Part shown: positions 46,809-53,789 of the stretch, one piece after another | How positions within the stretch are numbered: position 1 is the first letter of the stretch | Layout of the letters: each line of letters begins with the position of its first letter | Source of the DNA: Bradyrhizobium sp. BRP22 | Lineage (GTDB): Bacteria > Pseudomonadota > Alphaproteobacteria > Rhizobiales > Xanthobacteraceae | Assembly (NCBI RefSeq): GCF_020194175.1 | Contig: NZ_JADYVX010000022.1 | Location: forward strand, 1-64,000 | Reading direction: 5' to 3' | DNA length: 64,000 nucleotides | Translations under genes and position numbers: made by a program | The notes under the pieces: generated by a model | Told to the model about the DNA's origin: nothing | The model's database searches: none | Seen by the model: only the letters and a program-made list of their open reading frames with translations

Positions 46809-47669
46809 ATGTCAAAAAGCCTGATTGACCTGCTTTCCATCCTGGATCTCGAGCCGCTCGAGGTGAATCTGTTCCGCGGCAACAGCCCGAAAACGAGCTG
46901 GCAGCGGGTGTTCGGCGGGCAGGTGATCGGCCAGGCGATGGTCGCGGCCTGCCGCACCGTCGAGGGCCGCCTGCCGCATTCGATCCATTGCTATTTCATC
47001 CTGCCCGGCGACCCGCAGGTCCCGATCATCTATCAGGTCGAGCGGCTGCGCGACGGCAAGAGCTATTCGACCCGCCGCGTCACCGCGATCCAGCACGGCA
47101 ACGCCATCTTCTCGATCATGGTGTCGTTCCATGCCGAAGAGCAGGGCGCGTTCGATCACCAGGAGAAGATGCCGGACGTGCCGCCGCCGGAAAAGCTCAC
47201 CGCGGAGGAAGTATCGAAGCAGCCGATGTTTCGCGAGATGCCTGACTTCATCCGCCGCTATTATGAATCCGATCGGCCGATCGAGCTGCGCCCGGTCGAG
47301 CTCGGCCGCTATTTCGGTCAGAAGATCGAGGAGGGCCGCATCCATGTCTGGATCCGCACCGCCGCGAAGCTGCCGGACGATCCCGCGCTGCATCTATGCG
47401 CGCTTGCCTATGCTTCCGATTTCTCATTGCTCGATGCGGTGATGGCGCGCTACGGCCGCACGCTGTTCGACAAGCGCATGATGCCGGCAAGCCTCGATCA
47501 TGCGATGTGGTTTCACCGCCCGTTCCGCGCTGACGAATGGCTGCTCTACGCCCAGGATTCTCCGAGCGCGCAAGGCGGCCGCGGTCTGACCCGCGGCCTG
47601 ATCTTCAAGCCCGACGGCACGCTGGTGGCCTCCGTGGCCCAGGAAGGCTCGGTGCGCGAACGGAAGTGA
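46809..47669 (+). CDS. tesB: Acyl-CoA thioesterase II
   Basis: 286 aa from ATG 46809 (GGAAGAGGAAG upstream); the longer frame runs into the preceding repeat. Double hotdog fold: the first half has RVFGGQVIGQAMVAA, RDGKSYSTRRV and QHGNAIFSIMVSFH; the second half has SLDHAMWFHRPFRADEWLLY and GLTRGLIFKPDGTLVASVAQEG. It hydrolyses medium- and long-chain acyl-CoAs in the cytosol. Confidence 0.95.
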   Translation: MSKSLIDLLSILDLEPLEVNLFRGNSPKTSWQRVFGGQVIGQAMVAACRTVEGRLPHSIHCYFILPGDPQVPIIYQVERLRDGKSYSTRRVTAIQHGNAIFSIMVSFHAEEQGAFDHQEKMPDVPPPEKLTAEEVSKQPMFREMPDFIRRYYESDRPIELRPVELGRYFGQKIEEGRIHVWIRTAAKLPDDPALHLCALAYASDFSLLDAVMARYGRTLFDKRMMPASLDHAMWFHRPFRADEWLLYAQDSPSAQGGRGLTRGLIFKPDGTLVASVAQEGSVRERK

Positions 47670-47673
47670 GCCT

Positions 47674-47779
47674 TAGAGCGTTTTCGAGCGAAGTGGAGAC
47701 CGGTTCGCGTGAAGAAAACGCGTCAAAACAAGAATCTAGAGCTTCGGTTCTGATTCAATCAGAACCGAAAATGCTCTAG
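47674..47779. repeat. TAGAGC-ended repeat, family A (copy 4)
   Basis: Complete copy TAGAGCGTTTTCGAGCGAAG … CGAAAATGCTCTAG between convergent tesB and GYF/DUF898 genes. The right-end CTA is the stop codon (TAG) of the minus-strand neighbour. Confidence 0.88.
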
Positions 47780-48660
47780 GCGTTGGCGAGTGTGCTGCGT
47801 TCGATCAGACCGAATTGCGACACGTACCACTTCGTGTACCAGCTCAAGGCCCAGGGAATCGGAATCAGGAAAGCGCAGGCGACCACGAACACGATGGTCC
47901 GCCACAGCATGTCCAGACCGGATGCCTTGAAGATGACCTCGCGGCGCGTACCGCCGATATTGCGGCAGATCCAGCGCAACTGCGCCGTGTAGACCCACGC
48001 CCAGCCGATAATGGTGATCACCGAAAGGACGACGAGGATATTCCAGCCCAGATAGGCCCAGATCGAACCGTTGAAGCTGAGGCCAAGCGGCTGGCCGTTG
48101 GCGGCGATGTTGGCCACGAACCATTTGATCAACAGCCAGTACAGCGCGATCTGCACCAGGAACATCAGATTGTTCAGCAACTCTGAGCCGACCATGGCGA
48201 CGGCGATAAAGAGGGCCAGCGCGGCGAAATACCAGAACAGCGTGAGCGGCTGACCGGTAAACGAGAGATTGGGTCGTCCCGGCACGTGCACGCACGACAC
48301 GATCCACCGGCAATACATCACGATGACCCACGGCGTCGGAATGATGAAGATCAGGCCCAGCCAAAGCACGATGGTTCGCCAGGTGATCTCCCAGACGCTG
48401 AAATCGATCGACAGCGTCCCGCCGGTATAGCCGGCCGCGCCGACCACAGGCGTGCCCCCGGGCGCCATCGCCGGTGGACGGGAGGCATCCGTGATCAGGC
48501 CTTCGATCTCGGCCGCCTTCTGCCAGCCCGACATTCCCTCGGTCCAGACCAGCGTGTCCGGCCCAACGATGCCCCGGACGATGAATTCGCGGAGCTGCGA
48601 CTCCGGAAACGGGCCCCTTTGCTGACCCTCGGATGCATAAAACCAGGATCGATCGGCCAT
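47776..48660 (-). CDS. GYF_2 (DUF4339) and DUF898-like membrane protein
   Basis: 294 aa from ATG 48660 (AAGGAAATGCT upstream); the frame extends 25 codons further without an RBS. The N-terminal GYF_2 domain (WFYASEGQQRGPFPESQLREFI, then TLVWTEGMSGWQKA; about 4–60) is a small protein-binding module. After a Pro/Gly linker come about six membrane helices in two repeats (each starting with a WEITWRTIVLWLGL / DMLWRTIVFVVA unit), like DUF898 proteins. Function is unknown. Its stop TAG lies in a family-A repeat. Confidence 0.83.
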   Translation of the reverse strand: MADRSWFYASEGQQRGPFPESQLREFIVRGIVGPDTLVWTEGMSGWQKAAEIEGLITDASRPPAMAPGGTPVVGAAGYTGGTLSIDFSVWEITWRTIVLWLGLIFIIPTPWVIVMYCRWIVSCVHVPGRPNLSFTGQPLTLFWYFAALALFIAVAMVGSELLNNLMFLVQIALYWLLIKWFVANIAANGQPLGLSFNGSIWAYLGWNILVVLSVITIIGWAWVYTAQLRWICRNIGGTRREVIFKASGLDMLWRTIVFVVACAFLIPIPWALSWYTKWYVSQFGLIERSTLANA

Positions 48661-48915
48661 AGCATTTCCTTGGAATGAATCCGATTCTTGGGAAGACACA
48701 CCAGCGGAGCCGCTGGCGAGGCAGGAAAGCCGCATTGTGACGGACGATCATGTCCCCTGTACAGGGAGCGCGGCCGGGGGATGCCGATGTTTTCCCCCTA
48801 AACCTGCAACTTTTTTGTGCCATTTGCTCAGAAAGATGCCAGATTGACGCGGCATCGGAGGCCACCCTGAAGACCAGGGTTGGCCGCGCCTCAAGAGAAA
48901 TGCGGGCCGCTAGCC

Positions 48916-49254
48916 ATGAAACTTGTCGTCGCCATCATCAAACCCTTCAAGCTGGACGAGGTGCGCCAGGCGCTGACCGAGATCGGCATCCACGGCATGA
49001 CCGTGACGGAGGTGAAGGGCTACGGCCGGCAGAAGGGGCACACCGAGATCTACCGCGGCGCAGAATATGTCGTGAACTTCCTGCCCAAATTGCGCATCGA
49101 GATCGCCGTCGCGTCCGACGTCGCCGAGAAGGCGGTCGAGGTCATCACCGCCAAGGCGCGCACCGGCCAGATCGGCGACGGCAAGATCTTCGTCACCCCG
49201 ATCGATCACGCGCTTCGGATCCGCACTGGCGAGACCGACAGCGACGCTCTCTAA
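48916..49254 (+). CDS. glnK: PII signal-transduction protein GlnK (first copy)
   Basis: 112 aa from ATG 48916. It has all PII features: MKLVVAIIKPFKLDEV, the T-loop GRQKGHTEIYRGAEY with Tyr51 as the uridylylation site, and the C-terminal signature TGQIGDGKIFV. It senses ATP/ADP and 2-oxoglutarate and plugs AmtB when unmodified. The other PII gene lies 504 bases downstream; the space between holds a decayed amtB tail, so this gene has apparently lost its transporter partner. A CCCTGTACAGGG palindrome lies at 48755–48766. Confidence 0.93.
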   Translation: MKLVVAIIKPFKLDEVRQALTEIGIHGMTVTEVKGYGRQKGHTEIYRGAEYVVNFLPKLRIEIAVASDVAEKAVEVITAKARTGQIGDGKIFVTPIDHALRIRTGETDSDAL

Positions 49255-49274
49255 GCTCTTTCCGAAGCCTTCCT

Positions 49275-49452
49275 GTGAGCGCGATCGGCGGAGCGGCCGG
49301 CCTGATCGAAGGCCACCCGCAGCAGGTGCTGATCCAGCTCTCCGGCGTTGCCGTCACCTTGGTATGGCGCGGGGCCGTGTCCCGCTCCGGGTATCGCTGC
49401 AGCAGGAGCTGGAAGGCCTCGATATTTCGCAGCATGCGAGGCGCTGCGGTAG
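49275..49452 (+). pseudogene. amtB: Remnant of a first amtB gene (C-terminal end, frameshifted)
   Basis: Translated frames give recognisable AmtB C-terminal sequence. 49275–~49374 reads AIGGAAGLIEGHPQQVLIQL then SGVAVTLVW, matching the last membrane helix region. After a shift and a small internal deletion, 49382–49435 reads PLRVSLQQELEGLDISQH, the cytosolic tail seen as LRANVETEREGLDITEH in the intact amtB here. A further shift restores GEALR and a TAG at 49450–49452. All upstream amtB sequence is gone. The rest of the 504-base gap holds only the downstream sigma-54 site. Confidence 0.8.
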
Positions 49453-49637
49453 CTGCGCTACTTAATTACCTCCGATTTGCCGTCGCGCTGGGCAGAATTA
49501 TGTCCAGACTCTGGCATGCCCAGGAATTGGGCGACACTGATTACGTTTTGAGCGCGGCGGAATAGCGCAGGTCTGACCAATTCCCGTTCAGCGCGAAAAT
49601 GGGCGGATTCATAATCCGTTAGGCAGCGCCGTCGATC

Positions 49638-49653
49638 TGGCACGGCATTTGAT
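49638..49653 (+). promoter_or_regulatory. Sigma-54 (RpoN) promoter for glnK–amtB
   Basis: TGGCACGGCATTTGAT matches the −24/−12 consensus TGGCACG-N4-TTGCW at all positions but one (A for C in the −12 GC). It lies 106 bases before the second glnK, the expected target of NtrC-dependent transcription under nitrogen limitation. No clear NtrC enhancer palindrome was found by eye. Confidence 0.6.
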
Positions 49654-49758
49654 TCTAACGCCGGCGGCTGTGACCGCGTCGTGAATTTTCTCCGCGTGGT
49701 GGATCTCAGTCGACAACACCCGGTTCGTCTGCACCGGGCCCAAGCGGGGATAGGACAC

Positions 49759-50097
49759 ATGAAAATTGTTATGGCGATTATTAAGCCATTCAAGCTGGAA
49801 GAAGTCCGTGACGCCCTGACCGCCATCGGCGTTCACGGTCTCACGGTCACGGAGGTCAAGGGGTACGGGCGTCAGAAGGGCCACACGGAGATTTATCGCG
49901 GCGCTGAATATGCCGTGAGTTTCCTGCCCAAGATCAAGATCGAGGTCGCGGTTGCGGCCGACCAGGTCGACAAGACCATCGACGCCATCACCTCGGCGGC
50001 AAAGACCGGACAGATCGGCGACGGCAAGATCTTCGTCATCAACCTCGACCATGCGGTCCGTATCCGCACCGGCGAGGCCGATGCCGCAGCCCTCTGA
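49759..50097 (+). CDS. glnK: PII signal-transduction protein GlnK (second copy)
   Basis: 112 aa from ATG 49759. MKIVMAIIKPFKLEEV, T-loop with Tyr51 in GHTEIYRGAEY, and TGQIGDGKIFV are all present. It differs from the first copy at scattered positions (for example INLDHAVRIRTGEADAAAL at the C-terminus). It is 38 bases upstream of amtB and transcribed with it, so this is the partner that blocks AmtB when ammonium is ample. Confidence 0.95.
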   Translation: MKIVMAIIKPFKLEEVRDALTAIGVHGLTVTEVKGYGRQKGHTEIYRGAEYAVSFLPKIKIEVAVAADQVDKTIDAITSAAKTGQIGDGKIFVINLDHAVRIRTGEADAAAL

Positions 50098-50135
50098 TTG
50101 CGCGCTCAAACCTTACAATTCAGGAGTAGAATAAC

Positions 50136-51578
50136 ATGACGTTCAAACGTCCCTACAGCGCGGGATTGGCGGCACTCGCATTCGGCCTGTTCGCCGCGAC
50201 CGCTGCCTATGCCGAGCCGACCGTCAACAAGGGCGACAACGCTTGGATGCTCACCTCGACGGTGCTGGTGCTGTTGATGACGATCCCGGGACTGGCGCTG
50301 TTCTATGGCGGCCTGGTCCGCACCAAGAACATGCTCTCGGTGCTGATGCAGGTGTTCTACAGCGTCTGCATCGTCGTCGTGATCTGGGCGATCTATGGCT
50401 ACAGCCTCGCCTTCACCGGCGGCTCGGATTTCATCGGCGGCTTCTCCAAGGCCTTCCTGGCGGGGGTCACGACGGATTCCAAGGCGGCAACCTTCAGCGT
50501 CGACGCCAACATCTCGGAACTCGTCTATATCTGCTTCCAGATGACCTTCGCGGCGATCACGCCCGCGCTGATCGTCGGCGCTTTTGCCGAGCGCATGAAG
50601 TTCGCAGCGGTTGCGCTGTTCATCCCGCTCTGGGTGACGCTGATCTACTTCCCGATCGCCCACATGGTCTGGTACTGGGCCGGTCCGGACGCGATCACCG
50701 ATGCCGCGAAGGCGCTGGCAGCTGCGGCTGACGGCGCGGCGAAGACCGCGGCGCAGGCCAAGCTCGACGAGATCAACGCCGACGCCGGCTGGATCTTCAA
50801 GAAGGGCGCGATCGACTTCGCCGGCGGCACCGTCGTCCACATCAACGCCGGCATCGCCGGTCTCATCGGCGCGCTCCTGATCGGCAAGCGCACCGGCTAC
50901 GGCAAGGAGCTGATGGCTCCGCACTCGCTGACCATGTCGATGGTCGGTGCCTCGCTGCTCTGGGTCGGCTGGTTCGGCTTCAACGCCGGTTCGAACCTGG
51001 AGGCCAACGGCAGCGCCGCGCTCGCCATGACCAACTCCTTCGTCGCGACCGCGGCGGCGGCGTTGTCCTGGATGTTCGCGGAGTGGATCATCAAGGGTCA
51101 TCCCTCCGTGCTCGGCGCCATCTCCGGCGCGGTCGCGGGCCTGGTCGCCGTCACGCCGGCTTGCGGCTTCTCCGGTCCGATGGGCGCGATCGTGCTCGGC
51201 CTCGTGGTCGGCGTGGTCTGCCTGTTCTTTTGCACCGTGGTGAAGAATGCGCTGGGTTACGACGACTCGCTCGACGTGTTCGGCGTCCACTGCATCGGCG
51301 GCATCGTCGGCGCGCTCGGCACCGGCATCCTGGTGAACCCGGCGCTCGGCGGCACCGGCATCATGGACTACGTCGCGGGCAAGATCGCCGACTACGACTT
51401 CACCACGCAGATGATCGCGCAAATCTGGGGCGTCTGCACCACGCTGGTGTGGTCGGGCGTCGGTTCGGCGATCATCTACAAGGTCGTCGACGTGATCGTC
51501 GGCCTGCGCGCCAACGTCGAGACCGAGCGTGAAGGCCTCGACATCACCGAGCACACGGAGCGCGCCTACAACATGTGA
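50136..51578 (+). CDS. amtB: Ammonium transporter AmtB
   Basis: 480 aa. A signal peptide-like N-terminus (processed near AYA-EP) is followed by 11 membrane helices. Pore features are present: IPGLALFYGGLVRTKNML, the twin histidines in IAHMVWYW and DVFGVHCIGG, and LWVGWFGFNAGS. The cytosolic tail VGLRANVETEREGLDITEHTERAYNM is the GlnK docking end (core EREGLDITEHTERAY). It carries ammonium/ammonia across the inner membrane. It follows glnK and is closed by a strong terminator. Confidence 0.97.
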   Translation: MTFKRPYSAGLAALAFGLFAATAAYAEPTVNKGDNAWMLTSTVLVLLMTIPGLALFYGGLVRTKNMLSVLMQVFYSVCIVVVIWAIYGYSLAFTGGSDFIGGFSKAFLAGVTTDSKAATFSVDANISELVYICFQMTFAAITPALIVGAFAERMKFAAVALFIPLWVTLIYFPIAHMVWYWAGPDAITDAAKALAAAADGAAKTAAQAKLDEINADAGWIFKKGAIDFAGGTVVHINAGIAGLIGALLIGKRTGYGKELMAPHSLTMSMVGASLLWVGWFGFNAGSNLEANGSAALAMTNSFVATAAAALSWMFAEWIIKGHPSVLGAISGAVAGLVAVTPACGFSGPMGAIVLGLVVGVVCLFFCTVVKNALGYDDSLDVFGVHCIGGIVGALGTGILVNPALGGTGIMDYVAGKIADYDFTTQMIAQIWGVCTTLVWSGVGSAIIYKVVDVIVGLRANVETEREGLDITEHTERAYNM

Positions 51579-51660
51579 GTTCTCCCGGGGTGTGATCTCT
51601 CCCGGGGTCACACCCAGAACTACGGTTTGGGCACATACCCGGCAATGCCCCGACCGTTGA

Positions 51661-51696
51661 GGGGCTCCAGCGCAAGTTGGAGCCCCTTTCTTTTTT
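51661..51696 (+). terminator. Rho-independent terminator after amtB
   Basis: GGGGCTCCA, 8-nt loop, TGGAGCCCC, then TTTCTTTTTT. This is the clearest intrinsic terminator in the window, 83 bases after the amtB stop. Confidence 0.93.
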
Positions 51697-51725
51697 GGCC
51701 GGGGCCGACGAAAAGAATCGCCAAG

Positions 51726-52136
51726 CTACCGTTCGCCGTCTGGCGCGATCAGCGCCACGGTCGGGAAATAGGTGCGATAGCGCCGCGTGTCGCGGGTCAG
51801 CAGCGGCAGTTGTTTGACTGCAGCATGGGCGCCGATGAAGAAGTCGGATAGCACCCCCGTGCGGCTGCCACGGGCGCCGCGATATCGGAGATAGGCCTTG
51901 CCGGCCAGAAAGAGCGCAGGGCGGGGAATCTCTGCAAGCTCGACTTTCAAGTCGCGGAGCGTGGCATCGAGCGCCTCGACCGTGCGGTAGCGTACGGAGA
52001 CTTCCGCGTAGATGACGCTATTGATGAGCAGCGGCCCAGCGGAGGCTGCCAGCTCGAGCTGCGCCTGGGACCAGTCTGCCCAGTTCTCGTCGTCGGTCGC
52101 AAGGTCGAGAAGAACGTTCGAATCGACGAGCGTCAT
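51726..52136 (-). CDS. vapC: PIN-domain ribonuclease toxin VapC
   Basis: 136 aa. PIN fold with the first acidic metal ligand in TLVDSNVLLDL (Asp5), a middle acidic residue in INSVIYAEVSVRY (Glu), and the third in LSDFFIGAHAAV (Asp). VapC toxins cleave tRNA or rRNA. It overlaps the antitoxin stop by 4 bases (ATGA), so translation is coupled. It is transcribed toward the amtB terminator. Confidence 0.9.
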   Translation of the reverse strand: MTLVDSNVLLDLATDDENWADWSQAQLELAASAGPLLINSVIYAEVSVRYRTVEALDATLRDLKVELAEIPRPALFLAGKAYLRYRGARGSRTGVLSDFFIGAHAAVKQLPLLTRDTRRYRTYFPTVALIAPDGER

Positions 52137-52369
52137 TCCGGCTCGTCGCGCAAGAGAGCCATGAGTTCGTCAGTGGTCATGCCCGGTCCCGCGGAGCCGC
52201 GCGCTTTGGCAAACCGGCTCGGCGGCCGGGGTCTGTCCGCCTTCTCGATCAGTACACTGCCGTCGTTGGCACGGCGAATATTCACCTGGCTGCCGGGACC
52301 AATACCCAGGTAATCCCGAACCGACTTAGGGATCGTCACCTGCCCCTTGCGGGTCACAGTCGTTGTCAT
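52133..52369 (-). CDS. vapB: AbrB/MazE/SpoVT-type antitoxin VapB
   Basis: 78 aa from ATG 52369 (GGAATCAAG upstream). The N-terminal swapped-hairpin DNA-binding domain (TVTRKGQVTIPKSVRDYLGI, GSQVNIRR) is typical of AbrB-fold antitoxins; the C-terminal tail (about 45–78, DELMALLRDEP) would wrap the toxin. Upstream are two copies of GGTAATACC, fitting autorepression by the VapBC complex. Confidence 0.92.
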   Translation of the reverse strand: MTTTVTRKGQVTIPKSVRDYLGIGPGSQVNIRRANDGSVLIEKADRPRPPSRFAKARGSAGPGMTTDELMALLRDEPE

Positions 52370-52386
52370 CTTGATTCCAATCGGCA

Positions 52387-52417
52387 GGTAATACCTCAAA
52401 CAGCATATGGTAATACC
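52387..52417 (-). promoter_or_regulatory. Twin-box operator of vapBC
   Basis: Two identical 9-bp palindromes GGTAATACC at 52387–52395 and 52409–52417, 22 bases apart start to start (two helical turns), sit 18–48 bases upstream of vapB. Exact repetition of a palindrome at this spacing is what an AbrB-fold antitoxin dimer pair would need. Confidence 0.7.
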
Positions 52418-52542
52418 AAGCAAATTGTCCAGCAGGGCCGATGGTTAATCGCGTCTTAACCTCGCCGTATCTATGGTGGCTTGATCGGTTTACGGTCGGG
52501 TCGGATTCTCCTCGACCGCATTGAAAGTGCTGGCGTTTAGAC

Positions 52543-53769
52543 ATGGCAATGACCGCTCCCTCCGGCGTGGCGCAAGACGCCGGCAGTGCAATGCCGGCCG
52601 GTCAGGCCGAGCGTTCCCCGTTTGCGCGCACGGCCGAGCTCTTGGCGCCGTACCAGCCGGGCAAGCCATTGATCACGCTATCCTTGGGCGAGCCTCAGCA
52701 CCCGGTTCCGGCCTTTGTCGGGCCGGTGCTGGCCAGGCACACCGCAGAGTTCGGCCGCTACCCGCTCGCCAGGGGCATCGAGCCGTTCCGCCGCGCGGTG
52801 GCGAACTGGCTGTCGACCCGGTTCCATCTGCCGCGGCCGGTCGATCCCGAGCGTGAAGTCCTGGTCCTGAACGGCAGCCGCGAGGGCCTGTTCTTCGCCG
52901 CCATCACCGCCGCCCGCTATGTCGGCCCGCGCCAGGGGACGCCGGCGATCCTGATGACGAACCCGTTCTATCCGGCCTATGGCGCCGGCGCCCGTGCCTC
53001 AGGCTGCGAGCAGGTCTATCTGCCGACCACGCCGGCCAACGGATTTTTGCCCGATCTCGACGCGCTGGATGACGCGCTGCTGGCGCGCACGGTGGCGTTC
53101 TACATCGCTTCGCCCGCGAACCCGCAAGGCGCGGTCGCCTCGCGCGATTATTTCGCGCGGCTGAAAGCGCTCGCCGACCGCTTCGGGTTCATCATCCTCA
53201 GCGACGAATGCTATTCGGAGATCTACACCCGGGAAGCGCCCGGCAGCGCGCTGGAATGCGCCGGTCCCGACTTCAGCAATATCGTCGTGTTCCAGTCGCT
53301 CTCCAAGCGCTCGAACCTGCCCGGCATGCGCGTCGGCTTCGCCGCGGGCGATGCGAAATTCCTCGCCGCCTTCCATGAGCTGCGCAACGTGGCCGCGCCG
53401 CAAGTGCCGGTGCCGCTGCAGCATGTCGCGGTCGCCGCCTATAGCGACGAGGCGCATGTCGAGGAGAACCGCAGGCTGTACCGGATCAAGTTCGACCTCG
53501 CCGACCAGATCCTGGGCAGCCGCTACGGCTACCAGCGCCCGGCCGGCGGCTTCTGCGTCTGGCTCGATGTTTCCGAGCGTGGCGGCGACGAGGCGGCGAC
53601 GGTGAAGCTTTATCGCGATGCCGGCGTGCGCGTGATCCCGGGCAGCTATCTGGCGCGGCCGCAAGCCGACGGCTCCAACCCCGGCGCGGGCTATATCCGC
53701 CTTGCGCTGGTCTCCGACAGTGAATCAACGGCCGAGGCGCTGCACCGCCTGGTCGAAACCCTAAGTTAA
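52543..53769 (+). CDS. PLP-dependent class I/II aminotransferase (DapC-like)
   Basis: 408 aa fold-type I aminotransferase. The PLP lysine is in FQSLSKRSNLPGMRVGF (core SLSKRSNLPGMR), with substrate Arg in AGYIRLALV near the C-terminus and NGSREGLFFA as the phosphate-loop segment. The N-terminus LLAPYQPGKPLITLSLGEP is typical of proteobacterial succinyldiaminopimelate aminotransferases (DapC) that serve lysine and peptidoglycan synthesis; other substrates cannot be excluded. It precedes ftsK by 20 bases, so the two are probably cotranscribed. Confidence 0.88.
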   Translation: MAMTAPSGVAQDAGSAMPAGQAERSPFARTAELLAPYQPGKPLITLSLGEPQHPVPAFVGPVLARHTAEFGRYPLARGIEPFRRAVANWLSTRFHLPRPVDPEREVLVLNGSREGLFFAAITAARYVGPRQGTPAILMTNPFYPAYGAGARASGCEQVYLPTTPANGFLPDLDALDDALLARTVAFYIASPANPQGAVASRDYFARLKALADRFGFIILSDECYSEIYTREAPGSALECAGPDFSNIVVFQSLSKRSNLPGMRVGFAAGDAKFLAAFHELRNVAAPQVPVPLQHVAVAAYSDEAHVEENRRLYRIKFDLADQILGSRYGYQRPAGGFCVWLDVSERGGDEAATVKLYRDAGVRVIPGSYLARPQADGSNPGAGYIRLALVSDSESTAEALHRLVETLS

Positions 53770-53789
53770 TCGCAAGGCTCTGAAAGCGC

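Noticed and set aside
48780..48850. Possible sigma-54 promoter (TGGCACAAAAAAGTTGCAG on the minus strand) near the first glnK
   Set aside because: The GG–GC spacing is 12 instead of 10, and it points away from glnK.
50106..51611. 501 aa minus-strand frame opposite amtB
   Set aside because: Asp/His/Arg-rich antisense shadow; amtB with its GlnK-docking tail and terminator is clearly the gene.
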